Shown one piece after another: positions 18,665 to 30,278 of a DNA stretch of 64,000 nt. The translations under genes were made by a program, and so were the position numbers. The stretch's first letter is position 1. Each line of letters opens with the position of its first letter. The notes below the pieces were generated by a model. That model did no database searches and was not told the DNA's origin. It saw nothing but the letters and a program-made list of their open reading frames with translations. This DNA comes from Plasmopara viticola (Eukaryota; Oomycota; Peronosporomycetes; Peronosporales; Peronosporaceae): positions 1 to 64,000 of the forward strand of contig MBPM02000176.1 in the NCBI GenBank assembly GCA_001695595.3, read 5' to 3'.

Positions 18665-21223
18665 TTAGCAGCGAGTGGCTATGCCGCCCGCTACTGGTGT
18701 CACCGATCCGTCGTCTGTGACAAGAAGCTGAAGAACCGATTCATCTGTCGGGTAATGACCTTCTAGTTGCCGCAGTTCTTCGAGCTCGTCAAGCAAGTGA
18801 CCTTGCCATTGGATCTCACGCCAATGAACCATGCATAGCTCACCAATCTTTGACCGCAGAAGACTCAGCAGCGTGTTCGGGTGTAGCAGGCGAGCGTGGT
18901 GGGCGGGGATCCACTCGACCGGATGACCCGTGACGTACTGGATCCAATGATCATTTGCGAACAGCGTCGGCGCAATTGACATGAGCGTTAGTTCAAATGC
19001 GGACAGCGCCTTAGTGAAACGCGTCAGCTCAAAAATCTTCGGTGTCGCCTGCCACCACTTGCCACACGCAGCGAAGATATCCTGACGCTTGGACGGAACC
19101 GATGTCTTCATAAGCCTCTTCCATTTTGCTACGAACGTCGTGTCTTCGTTCGGCTTATTTGCACTCAGCACTCGATTAATCATGTGCAATTGCGCAAGCT
19201 CCTCGATCTCGTTGCCGCCAGCTGCCATCTTGAGGGATAGCGCACTGTTGAACGCGAGCGGAGACTCAGTCACTTTCTTCATGATGTGGTCCGGATTTGT
19301 CGCGTTTCTAAGAATCGTGGATATGCTCTCAACTTTTTTGTCCGCATCGACGAGACGGTCATCAAGTGTGTTTAATAGCGCCGTGTTTTCATCGCTGATC
19401 ATAGAGTCAGCTACCTCGACAACAGGCGAAGGAATCGACGCCTTGCGAATTTTTGTATGATGTTTCTCGACAAAGAACGCAGACTCTGTGGACGATTTGA
19501 GAGTTTTGGGACGCGTTACGTCAACTGGACGCACGTGGTGACGGATGCCATACTTCCTGTCCATGGTCGCATCAATCAACTCAAACTTGACTTCTACTGT
19601 CTGAAGCGCCTGGAAGTAGTTCGTGGTTGCGACACCATCCAGTGGTCTTGGCATCTGTTTCGTCAACATGTTAGTGAAGTCGATACCTCCACGCAAGCGT
19701 TTCTTTTTGTTCGTGACAGTGGAAAATCCGTCTGAACCATTTGTCAGCATGAGCATTTGCTTAGGTGGAGCCTTTGGACTCGCTGGGGGCGAGAGACGAC
19801 TGCCGGATCCATTAGACGTTGGAATCGAGAGCACGTCATCAATGTCGATGACCCTCTTTGCAAGTTGAGTGGCCATATTTTGCTGACCATGCTGAGCTCC
19901 GGGCTGGAGCTGGCCATCCTCTTTTGTCTCTTTGTTCTCAAGCACGTTGTCAACCAAAGAAAGAACTGATTCAGCTTGTGGAGCGTGAGATTTTTTCGAT
20001 TGGGTCCGTGGTGGCTTTGACTTGGAGGTAGGTCGTGCAGTCTGCCTTTGGACGGGTCGAGCATATTCAGCATTCGACGGATTGAGCGACTTCAAGTCAA
20101 TGCTGTGGTGCGAGCGGAAGCCGAACGGAAGACGCTCAGATGCAAATGGCGCGTCTTTGCCATGCACCGGATACAATTTGTTGTTGAACACGAGCTGGTC
20201 GCACACCGAGCCGTTCACCACCAGTGGGGGTGGACACTCACTTGACCGGAAGTACACTCGCCACGTCGCCGAAGTGAGACCCGTCGCCAGATTCACATCG
20301 CGATACGTGTCGTACACTGGCTCGCATTTGAGTAGGAAAAGACGACGTAAAACAAGGTCCGTGTCCGTGTCCGAGTCGACGTTTGAAATATCCAGGAAGA
20401 ACTTGCTTGCAAGGACGTCAAACGGCTTAAACGGGTACACGTTGCCAAGGAGGCTGACGGTCGTGCGCTCGAGTTCCATACACGCCTCGCGATCCTTGAG
20501 CTTGAGACGCAAGTTTCCACCTGGCATCTTTGATACCTGGCCGACTCTTTTCTGCTCGTAAAGACGGTCAAGCGTACAGTTGCGGTGATTTGTACCCACG
20601 AGCGCAGCCATAATTTTAGTCAGCGACGTCTTAGCGAACGTCTTACCCGTCTCAATCACCATGTCGTACCTGGCACGGGGAAGCTCGTACGGGCGAGACT
20701 GGTGAATACAAGAAGCAATGTCGGACCAGTCGCCACCGGTAGCATACTGGCGCTCAATCGCTTCAATGTCGACAGCGAGAGGCTTGGGGGTCTCCACACG
20801 GCGACGTGCAGTATCGACTTTGATGTTGTCACGACGGATAGTTTCTTGCTGGCGAAGCAGCATTGCCATCGATGGACGTGGATCATTCACTTCCTCATCA
20901 ACAACGCTTTTGACCGCATCATCGTCAGTAATAGCGGCAGAGGCGCCACCTTCCGGGAGTGCAGTCGGCATCGCCTCGTCAATATCCGTCTTGACGATGG
21001 TGAGAGACGAAGCAGAATGAGCAGGCGATGTTGACATAGGCAGCGCGAGCGGTGACGGCGAGGAAGTCACCGCGGCAAGAGGTGCGGATCTTTCGGAACC
21101 CGTCAACAGAGAGTCAGGAGGGGCACGCGGCCCGACGGGGTCTGGAGCAGTCACAGCCAAAAGCCGGGACAGCACAGGCAGTGGAGGGCAGGTCCAGAAG
21201 ACGGCGACAGCTGGATTTTTCAT
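18665..21223 (-). CDS. LINE ORF1 protein (copy B), altered N-terminus
   Basis: 852 residues against 869 in copy C. From about residue 50 onward the two agree. The first ~50 residues differ because a cluster of short deletions (about 21080-21223) shifts the frame out and back in, so the alignment is broken but the ORF stays open. The expected role is RNA-binding chaperone of the LINE ribonucleoprotein. The middle region looks RRM-like (see copy C). Stop TAA is at 18667-18665, immediately before ORF2. Whether the altered N-terminus is tolerated cannot be judged from sequence. Confidence 0.85.
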   Translation of the reverse strand: MKNPAVAVFWTCPPLPVLSRLLAVTAPDPVGPRAPPDSLLTGSERSAPLAAVTSSPSPLALPMSTSPAHSASSLTIVKTDIDEAMPTALPEGGASAAITDDDAVKSVVDEEVNDPRPSMAMLLRQQETIRRDNIKVDTARRRVETPKPLAVDIEAIERQYATGGDWSDIASCIHQSRPYELPRARYDMVIETGKTFAKTSLTKIMAALVGTNHRNCTLDRLYEQKRVGQVSKMPGGNLRLKLKDREACMELERTTVSLLGNVYPFKPFDVLASKFFLDISNVDSDTDTDLVLRRLFLLKCEPVYDTYRDVNLATGLTSATWRVYFRSSECPPPLVVNGSVCDQLVFNNKLYPVHGKDAPFASERLPFGFRSHHSIDLKSLNPSNAEYARPVQRQTARPTSKSKPPRTQSKKSHAPQAESVLSLVDNVLENKETKEDGQLQPGAQHGQQNMATQLAKRVIDIDDVLSIPTSNGSGSRLSPPASPKAPPKQMLMLTNGSDGFSTVTNKKKRLRGGIDFTNMLTKQMPRPLDGVATTNYFQALQTVEVKFELIDATMDRKYGIRHHVRPVDVTRPKTLKSSTESAFFVEKHHTKIRKASIPSPVVEVADSMISDENTALLNTLDDRLVDADKKVESISTILRNATNPDHIMKKVTESPLAFNSALSLKMAAGGNEIEELAQLHMINRVLSANKPNEDTTFVAKWKRLMKTSVPSKRQDIFAACGKWWQATPKIFELTRFTKALSAFELTLMSIAPTLFANDHWIQYVTGHPVEWIPAHHARLLHPNTLLSLLRSKIGELCMVHWREIQWQGHLLDELEELRQLEGHYPTDESVLQLLVTDDGSVTPVAGGIATRC

Positions 21224-21323
21224 CGCAGAAAAAGAACAGCAGAAGGCTTAAGAAGCTTGGAGCAGGAGGATGGGGGGGTTCTTCCGAAGAGTCGACTGAG
21301 GGGTAGCCGGCAAATTGAAGTGG
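21224..21323 (-). other. LINE copy B 5' UTR with microdeletions
   Basis: 100 bp between the ORF1 start and the tRNA-Ala boundary, shorter than copy C (107 bp) by several small losses. It presumably contains the element's promoter; I recognise no motif in it. Confidence 0.65.
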
Positions 21324-21396
21324 GGGGATGTAGCTCAAATGGTAGAGCGCTCGCTTAGCATGCGAGAGGTACAGGGATCGATACCCTGCTTCTCCA
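21324..21396 (+). tRNA. tRNA-Ala(AGC), regenerated at the LINE B boundary
   Basis: Complete 73-nt gene identical to the array consensus. Bases 1-14 are the right copy of the LINE B target-site duplication. It is divergent from, and abuts, the LINE 5' end. Confidence 0.96.
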
Positions 21397-21397
21397 G

Positions 21398-21469
21398 GCG
21401 TGTGTAGTATAGTGGTCAGTACCTCACCTTGTGGCGGTGATATCCCTGGTTCGAATCCGGGCACGCGCA
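21398..21469 (+). tRNA. tRNA-His(GTG)
   Basis: Consensus 72-nt tRNA-His following a single linker G (21397). Its spacer (21470-21624) is variant X, as before SINE 1. Confidence 0.96.
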
Positions 21470-21624
21470 TTTCTGGACGATGTTATGTGTCGAATTGTCT
21501 GCTTTTGCTTGCGAAGGCTTTAGTAAAGCGACCTTCGATCACATCGTGTGTGTCATAGTCAAAGCGGGATGGTACGACGTGAACACACTTATCTATATCT
21601 AAACGAAGTTGAGTGCAATGTACC

Positions 21625-21638
21625 GGGGATGTAGCTCA
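21625..21638 (+). pseudogene. tRNA-Ala 5' fragment (14 nt), left target-site duplication of SINE 2
   Basis: GGGGATGTAGCTCA before the SINE. The matching bases open the intact gene at 21849. Confidence 0.93.
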
Positions 21639-21848
21639 GTTGAAAGTTGTCATGTATTTAATCTGGCTTGGCTAGGATTTCTTTTACATTTTTAGTCTGA
21701 TTCTTTTTTTCGTCTTGTTATTGTCTTTTTCTTGATCGGGGTCGGACGCTTGGGGTCCTCCCTGTCTCAAGTTCCGGTGTGGGGCTCGAACCCGCACCAC
21801 GCACCGTGAGGACCAGAAGCATAATCAACTAACCCACGCCACCGGGCA
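21639..21848 (-). mobile_element. tRNA-derived SINE, copy 2, with internal deletions
   Basis: 210 bp, about 50 bp shorter than copy 1. The tRNA-like head with its B box (GGTTCGAGCCC on the - strand) and the LINE-like 3' tail (GTTGAAAGTTGTC at 21639) are kept, while the body has lost several short segments. It sits at the same place in the 16.5-kb block as copy 1, with the same neighbours (spacer X before, spacer Y after), so the two are copies of one insertion rather than separate events. Confidence 0.83.
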
Positions 21849-24800
21849 GGGGATGTAGCTCAAATGGTAGAGCGCTCGCTTAGCATGCGAGAGGTACAGG
21901 GATCGATACCCTGCTTCTCCAGGCGTGTGTAGTATAGTGGTCAGTACCTCACCTTGTGGCGGTGATATCCCTGGTTCAATCCGGGCACGCGCATTTCTGG
22001 ACGATGTTATGTGTCGTATTGTCTGTTTTTGCTTGGAAAGGCTTAAATAAAGCGACCTTCGATCACATCGTGTGTGTCATAGTCAAAGCGGGATGGTGCG
22101 ACGTGAACGCACTTATCTATATCTAATCGAAGTTGAGTGCAATGTACCGGGGATGTAGCTCAAATGGTAGAGCGCTCGCTTAGCATGCGAGAGGTACAGG
22201 GATCGATACCCTGCTTCTCCAGGCGTGTGTAGTATAGTGGTCAGTACCTCACCTTGTGGCGGTGATATCCCTGGTTCGAATCCGGGCACGCGCATTTCTG
22301 GACGATGTTATGTGTCGTATTGTCTGTTTTTGCTTGGAAAGGCTTAAGTAAAGCGACCTTCGATCACATCGTGTGTGTCATAGTCAAAGCGGGATGGTGC
22401 GACGTGAACGCACTTATCTATATCTAATCGAAGTTGAGTGCAATGTACCGGGGATGTAGCTCAAATGGTAGAGCGCTCGCTTAGCATGCGAGAGGTACAG
22501 GGATCGATACCCTGCTTCTCCAGGCGTGTGTAGTATAGTGGTCAGTACCTCACCTTGTGGCGGTGATATCCCTGGTTCGAATCCGGGCACGCGCATTTCT
22601 GGACGATGTTATGTGTCGTATTGTCTGTTTTTGCTTGCAAAGGCTTTAGTAAAGAGACATTCGATCATATCATGTGTGTCATAGTCAAAGCGGGATGGTG
22701 CGACGTGAACACGCTTATCTATATCTAAACGAAGTTGAGTGCAATGTACCGGGGATGTAGCTCAAATGGTAGAGCGCTCGCTTAGCATGCGAGAGGTACA
22801 GGGATCGATACCCTGCTTCTCCAGGCGTGTGTAGTATAGTGGTCAGTACCTCACCTTGTGGCGGTGATATCCCTGGTTCGAATCCGGGCACGCGCATTTC
22901 TGGACGATGTTATGTGTCGATTGTCTGTTTTTGCTTGGAAAGGCTTAAGTAAAGCGACCTTCGATCACATCGTGTGTGTCATAGTCAAAGCGGGATGGTG
23001 CGACGTGAACGCACTTATCTATATCTAATCGAAGTTGAGTGCAATGTACCGGGGATGTAGCTCAAATGGTAGAGCGCTCGCTTAGCATGCGAGAGGTACA
23101 GGGATCGATACCCTGCTTCTCCAGGCGTGTGTAGTATAGTGGTCAGTACCTCACCTTGTGGCGGTGATATCCCTGGTTCGAATCCGGGCACGCGCATTTC
23201 TGGACGATGTTATGTGTCGAATTGTCTGCTTTTGCTTGCGAAGGCTTTAGTAAAGCGACCTTCGATCACATCGTGTGTGTCATAGTCAAAGCGGGATGGT
23301 GCGACGTGAACACACTTATCTATATCTAAACGAAGTTGAGTGCAATGTACCGGGGATGTAGCTCAAATGGTAGAGCGCTCGCTTAGCATGCGAGAGGTAC
23401 AGGGATCGATACCCTGCTTCTCCAGGCGTGTGTAGTATAGTGGTCAGTACCTCACCTTGTGGCGGTGATATCCCTGGTTCGAATCCGGGCACGCGCATTT
23501 CTGGACGATGTTATGTGTCGTATTGTCTGTTTTTGCTTGGAAAGGCTTAAGTAAAGCGACCTTCGATCACATCGTGTGTGTCATAGTCAAAGCGGGATGG
23601 TGCGACGTGAACGCACTTATCTATATCTAAACGAAGTTGAGTGCAATGTACCGGGGATGTAGCTCAAATGGTAGAGCGCTCGCTTAGCATGCGAGAGGTA
23701 CAGGGATCGATACCCTGCTTCTCCAGGCGTGTGTAGTATAGTGGTCAGTACCTCACCTTGTGGCGGTGATATCCCTGGTTCGAATCCGGGCACGCGCATT
23801 TCTGGACGATGTTATGTGTCGTATTGTCTGTTTTTGCTTGGAAAGGCTTAGTAAAGCGACCTTCGATCACATCGTGTGTGTCATAGTCAAAGCGGGATGG
23901 TGCGACGTGAACGCACTTATCTATATCTAATCGAAGTTGAGTGCAATGTACCGGGGATGTAGCTCAAATGGTAGAGCGCTCGCTTAGCATGCGAGAGGTA
24001 CAGGGATCGATACCCTGCTTCTCCAGGCGTGTGTAGTATAGTGGTCAGTACCTCACCTTGTGGCGGTGATATCCCTGGTTCGAATCCGGGCACGCGCATT
24101 TCTGGACGATGTTATGTGTCGTATTGTCTGTTTTTGCTTGCAAAGGCTTTAGTAAAGCGACCTTCGATCACATCGTGTGTGTCATAGTCAAAGCGGGATG
24201 GTGCGACGTGAACGCACTTATCTATATCTAAACGAAGTTGAGTGCAATGTACCGGGGATGTAGCTCAAATGGTAGAGCGCTCGCTTAGCATGCGAGAGGT
24301 ACAGGGATCGATACCCTGCTTCTCCAGGCGTGTGTAGTATAGTGGTCAGTACCTCACCTTGTGGCGGTGATATCCCTGGTTCGAATCCGGGCACGCGCAT
24401 TTCTGGACGATGTTATGTGTCGTATTGTCTGTTTTTGCTTGCAAAGGCTTTAGTAAAGCGACCTTCGATCACATCGTGTGTGTCATAGTCAAAGCGGGAT
24501 GGTGCGACGTGAACGCTTATCTATATCTAAACGAAGTTGAGTGCAATGTACCGGGGATGTAGCTCAAATGGTAGAGCGCTCGCTTAGCATGCGAGAGGTA
24601 CAGGGATCGATACCCTGCTTCTCCAGGCGTGTGTAGTATAGTGGTCAGTACCTCACCTTGTGGCGGTGATATCCCTGGTTCGAATCCGGGCACGCGCATT
24701 TCTGGACGATGTTATGTGTCGAATTGTCTGTTTTTGCTTGCAAAGGCTTTAGTAAAGCGACCTTCGATCACATCGTGTGTGTCATAGTCAAAGCGGGATG

Positions 24801-27800
24801 GTGCGACGTGAACGCACTTATCTATATCTAAACGAAGTTGAGTGCAATGTACCGGGGATGTAGCTCAAATGGTAGAGCGCTCGCTTAGCATGCGAGAGGT
24901 ACAGGGATCGATACCCTGCTTCTCCAGGCGTGTGTAGTATAGTGGTCAGTACCTCACCTTGTGGCGGTGATATCCCTGGTTCGAATCCGGGCACGCGCAT
25001 TTCTGGACGATGTTATGTGTCGAATTGTCTGTTTTTGCTTGCGAAGGCTTTAGTAAAGCGACCTTCGATCACATCGTGTGTGTCATAGTCAAAGCGGGAT
25101 GGTGCGACGTGAACGCACTTATCTATATCTAAACGAAGTTGAGTGCAATGTACCGGGGATGTAGCTCAAATGGTAGAGCGCTCGCTTAGCATGCGAGAGG
25201 TACAGGGATCGATACCCTGCTTCTCCAGGCGTGTGTAGTATAGTGGTCAGTACCTCACCTTGTGGCGGTGATATCCCTGGTTCGAATCCGGGCACGCGCA
25301 TTTCTGGACGATGTTATGTGTCGTATTGTCTGTTTTTGCTTGGAAAGGCTTAGTAAAGCGACCTTCGATCACATCGTGTGTGTCATAGTCAAAGCGGGAT
25401 GGTGCGACGTGAACGCACTTATCTATATCTAAACGAAGTTGAGTGCAATGTACCGGGGATGTAGCTCAAATGGTAGAGCGCTCGCTTAGCATGCGAGAGG
25501 TACAGGGATCGATACCCTGCTTCTCCAGGCGTGTGTAGTATAGTGGTCAGTACCTCACCTTGTGGCGGTGATATCCCTGGTTCGAATCCGGGCACGCGCA
25601 TTTCTGGACGATGTTATGTGTCGTATTGTCTGTTTTTGCTTGCAAAGGCTTTAGTAAAGCGACCTTCGATCACATCGTGTGTGTCATAGTCAAAGCGGGA
25701 TGGTGCGACGTGAACGCACTTATCTATATCTAAACGAAGTTGAGTGCAATGTACCGGGGATGTAGCTCAAATGGTAGAGCGCTCGCTTAGCATGCGAGAG
25801 GTACAGGGATCGATACCCTGCTTCTCCAGGCGTGTGTAGTATAGTGGTCAGTACCTCACCTTGTGGCGGTGATATCCCTGGTTCGAATCCGGGCACGCGC
25901 ATTTCTGGACGATGTTATGTGTCGTATTGTCTGTTTTTGCTTGCAAAGGCTTTAGTAAAGCGACCTTCGATCACATCGTGTGTGTCATAGTCAAAGCGGG
26001 ATGGTGCGACGTGAACGCACTTATCTATATCTAAACGAAGTTGAGTGCAATGTACCGGGGATGTAGCTCAAATGGTAGAGCGCTCGCTTAGCATGCGAGA
26101 GGTACAGGGATCGATACCCTGCTTCTCCAGGCGTGTGTAGTATAGTGGTCAGTACCTCACCTTGTGGCGGTGATATCCCTGGTTCGAATCCGGGCACGCG
26201 CATTTCTGGACGATGTTATGTGTCGTATTGTCTGTTTTTGCTTGCAAAGGCTTTAGTAAAGCGACCTTCGATCACATCGTGTGTGTCATAGTCAAAGCGG
26301 GATGGTGCGACGTGAACACACTTATCTATATCTAAACGAAGTTGAGTGCAATGTACCGGGGATGTAGCTCAAATGGTAGAGCGCTCGCTTAGCATGCGAG
26401 AGGTACAGGGATCGATACCCTGCTTCTCCAGGCGTGTGTAGTATAGTGGTCAGTACCTCACCTTGTGGCGGTGATATCCCTGGTTCGAATCCGGGCACGC
26501 GCATTTCTGGACGATGTTATGTGTCGTATTGTCTGTTTTTGCTTGCAAAGGCTTTAGTAAAGCGACCTTCGATCACATCGTGTGTGTCATAGTCAAAGCG
26601 GGATGGTGCGACGTGAACACACTTATCTATATCTAAACGAAGTTGAGTGCAATGTACCGGGGATGTAGCTCAAATGGTAGAGCGCTCGCTTAGCATGCGA
26701 GAGGTACAGGGATCGATACCCTGCTTCTCCAGGCGTGTGTAGTATAGTGGTCAGTACCTCACCTTGTGGCGGTGATATCCCTGGTTCGAATCCGGGCACG
26801 CGCATTTCTGGACGATGTTATGTGTCGTATTGTCTGTTTTTGCTTGGAAAGGCTTAGTAAAGCGACCTTCGATCACATCGTGTGTGTCATAGTCAAAGCG
26901 GGATGGTGCGACGTGAACGCACTTATCTATATCTAATCGAAGTTGAGTGCAATGTACCGGGGATGTAGCTCAAATGGTAGAGCGCTCGCTTAGCATGCGA
27001 GAGGTACAGGGATCGATACCCTGCTTCTCCAGGCGTGTGTAGTATAGTGGTCAGTACCTCACCTTGTGGCGGTGATATCCCTGGTTCGAATCCGGGCACG
27101 CGCATTTCTGGACGATGTTATGTGTCGAATTGTCTGTTTTGCTTGCGAAGGCTTTAGTAAAGCGACCTTCGATCACATCGTGTGTGTCATAGTCAAAGCG
27201 GGATGGTGCGACGTGAACGCACTTATCTATATCTAAACGAAGTTGAGTGCAATGTACCGGGGATGTAGCTCAAATGGTAGAGCGCTCGCTTAGCATGCGA
27301 GAGGTACAGGGATCGATACCCTGCTTCTCCAGGCGTGTGTAGTATAGTGGTCAGTACCTCACCTTGTGGCGGTGATATCCCTGGTTCGAATCCGGGCACG
27401 CGCATTTCTGGACGATGTTATGTGTCGTATTGTCTGTTTTTGCTTGGAAAGGCTTAGTAAAGCGACCTTCGATCACATCGTGTGTGTCATAGTCAAAGCG
27501 GGATGGTGCGACGTGAACGCACTTATCTATATCTAAACGAAGTTGAGTGCAATGTACCGGGGATGTAGCTCAAATGGTAGAGCGCTCGCTTAGCATGCGA
27601 GAGGTACAGGGATCGATACCCTGCTTCTCCAGGCGTGTGTAGTATAGTGGTCAGTACCTCACCTTGTGGCGGTGATATCCCTGGTTCGAATCCGGGCACG
27701 CGCATTTCTGGACGATGTTATGTGTCGTATTGTCTGTTTTTGCTTGGAAAGGCTTAGTAAAGCGACCTTCGATCACATCGTGTGTGTCATAGTCAAAGCG

Positions 27801-30264
27801 GGATGGTGCGACGTGAACGCACTTATCTATATCTAATCGAAGTTGAGTGCAATGTACCGGGGATGTAGCTCAAATGGTAGAGCGCTCGCTTAGCATGCGA
27901 GAGGTACAGGGATCGATACCCTGCTTCTCCAGGCGTGTGTAGTATAGTGGTCAGTACCTCACCTTGTGGCGGTGATATCCCTGGTTCGAATCCGGGCACG
28001 CGCATTTCTGGACGATGTTATGTGTCGAATTGTCTGTTTTTGCTTGCGAAAGGCTTTAGTAAAGCGACCTTCGATCACATCGTGTGTGTCATAGTCAAAG
28101 CGGGATGGTGCGACGTGAACGCACTTATCTATATCTAAACGAAGTTGAGTGCAATGTACCGGGGATGTAGCTCAAATGGTAGAGCGCTCGCTTAGCATGC
28201 GAGAGGTACAGGGATCGATACCCTGCTTCTCCAGGCGTGTGTAGTATAGTGGTCAGTACCTCACCTTGTGGCGGTGATATCCCTGGTTCGAATCCGGGCA
28301 CGCGCATTTCTGGACGATGTTATGTGTCGTATTGTCTGTTTTTGCTTGGAAAGGCTTAGTAAAGCGACCTTCGATCACATCGTGTGTGTCATAGTCAAAG
28401 CGGGATGGTGCGACGTGAACGCACTTATCTATATCTAAACGAAGTTGAGTGCAATGTACCGGGGATGTAGCTCAAATGGTAGAGCGCTCGCTTAGCATGC
28501 GAGAGGTACAGGGATCGATACCCTGCTTCTCCAGGCGTGTGTAGTATAGTGGTCAGTACCTCACCTTGTGGCGGTGATATCCCTGGTTCGAATCCGGGCA
28601 CGCGCATTTCTGGACGATGTTATGTGTCGTATTGTCTGTTTTTGCTTGGAAAGGCTTTAGTAAAGCGACCTTCGATCACATCGTGTGTGTCATAGTCAAA
28701 GCGGGATGGTGCGACGTGAACGCACTTATCTATATCTAAACGAAGTTGAGTGCAATGTACCGGGGATGTAGCTCAAATGGTAGAGCGCTCGCTTAGCATG
28801 CGAGAGGTACAGGGATCGATACCCTGCTTCTCCAGGCGTGTGTAGTATAGTGGTCAGTACCTCACCTTGTGGCGGTGATATCCCTGGTTCGAATCCGGGC
28901 ACGCGCATTTCTGGACGATGTTATGTGTCGTATTGTCTGTTTTTGCTTGCAAAGGCTTTAGTAAAGCGACCTTCGATCACATCGTGTGTGTCATAGTCAA
29001 AGCGGGATGGTGCGACGTGAACGCACTTATCTATATCTAATCGAAGTTGAGTGCAATGTACCGGGGATGTAGCTCAAATGGTAGAGCGCTCGCTTAGCAT
29101 GCGAGAGGTACAGGGATCGATACCCTGCTTCTCCAGGCGTGTGTAGTATAGTGGTCAGTACCTCACCTTGTGGCGGTGATATCCCTGGTTCGAATCCGGG
29201 CACGCGCATTTCTGGACGATGTTATGTGTCGTATTGTCTGTTTTTGCTTGGAAAGGCTTAGTAAAGCGACCTTCGATCACATCGTGTGTGTCATAGTCAA
29301 AGCGGGATGGTGCGACGTGAACGCACTTATCTATATCTAATCGAAGTTGAGTGCAATGTACCGGGGATGTAGCTCAAATGGTAGAGCGCTCGCTTAGCAT
29401 GCGAGAGGTACAGGGATCGATACCCTGCTTCTCCAGGCGTGTGTAGTATAGTGGTCAGTACCTCACCTTGTGGCGGTGATATCCCTGGTTCGAATCCGGG
29501 CACGCGCATTTCTGGACGATGTTATGTGTCGAATTGTCTGTTTTTGCTTGCAAAGGCTTTAGTAAAGCGACCTTCGATCACATCGTGTGTGTCATAGTCA
29601 AAGCGGGATGGTGCGACGTGAACGCACTTATCTATATCTAAACGAAGTTGAGTGCAATGTACCGGGGATGTAGCTCAAATGGTAGAGCGCTCGCTTAGCA
29701 TGCGAGAGGTACAGGGATCGATACCCTGCTTCTCCAGGCGTGTGTAGTATAGTGGTCAGTACCTCACCTTGTGGCGGTGATATCCCTGGTTCGAATCCGG
29801 GCACGCGCATTTCTGGACGATGTTATGTGTCGTATTGTCTGTTTTTGCTTGGAAAGGCTTAAATAAAGCGACCTTCGATCACATCGTGTGTGTCATAGTC
29901 AAAGCGGGATGGTGCGACGTGAACGCACTTATCTATATCTAATCGAAGTTGAGTGCAATGTACCGGGGATGTAGCTCAAATGGTAGAGCGCTCGCTTAGC
30001 ATGCGAGAGGTACAGGGATCGATACCCTGCTTCTCCAGGCGTGTGTAGTATAGTGGTCAGTACCTCACCTTGTGGCGGTGATATCCCTGGTTCGAATCCG
30101 GGCACGCGCATTTCTGGACGATGTTATGTGTCGTATTGTCTGTTTTTGCTTGGAAAGGCTTAGTAAAGCGACCTTCGATCACATCGTGTGTGTCATAGTC
30201 AAAGCGGGATGGTGCGACGTGAACGCACTTATCTATATCTAATCGAAGTTGAGTGCAATGTACC
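21849..30264 (+). tRNA. Array B: 28 Ala-His tRNA units
   Basis: Same unit and same rule as array A (tRNA-His L-71..L, linker L-72, tRNA-Ala L-145..L-73). L values: 21993 (this tRNA-His is 71 nt; its tRNA-Ala is 21849-21921), 22294, 22595, 22896, 23196, 23497, 23798, 24098, 24399, 24698, 24999, 25300, 25600, 25901, 26202, 26503, 26804, 27104, 27404, 27704, 28004, 28306, 28606, 28907, 29208, 29508, 29809, 30110. Spacer variants follow nearly the same order as in array A, unit for unit. Confidence 0.96.
21923..21993 (+). pseudogene. tRNA-His with a 1-nt deletion in the T loop / B box (unit B1)
   Basis: The T arm reads GGTTCAATCC where all other copies have GGTTCGAATCC. The loss falls in the invariant T-loop segment and in the Pol III B box, so both folding and TFIIIC binding should suffer. 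It is the only body-damaged tRNA-His I see among 145. A sequencing error is possible, since the neighbouring SINE 2 also carries many small deletions. Confidence 0.75.
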
Positions 30265-30278
30265 GGGGATGTAGCTCA
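30265..30278 (+). pseudogene. tRNA-Ala 5' fragment (14 nt), left target-site duplication of LINE C
   Basis: GGGGATGTAGCTCA cut after A14; the partner copy opens the gene at 37874. Confidence 0.95.

Larger units (their letters stand above)
13786..21323 (-). mobile_element. Full-length tRNA-Ala-specific LINE, copy B
   Basis: A 7.5-kb non-LTR retrotransposon with 5' UTR, ORF1, ORF2 and a 750-bp 3' UTR. There is no poly(A) or microsatellite tail at the 3' junction. ORF2 differs from copy C by one residue (440, Asp for Gly). The ORF1 N-terminus and 5' UTR (about 21080-21323) carry a cluster of short deletions relative to copy C. It is inserted antisense between nucleotides 14 and 15 of a tRNA-Ala gene, with a 14-bp duplication. 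The endonuclease plus RT plus CCHC layout is that of the L1/Tx1-type lineages; the exact clade is an inference. Confidence 0.95.

Noticed and set aside
19089..20561. + strand ORFs of up to 179 codons opposite LINE ORF1
   Set aside because: Shadows of ORF1; no independent motif, and several are disrupted in copy A along with ORF1.
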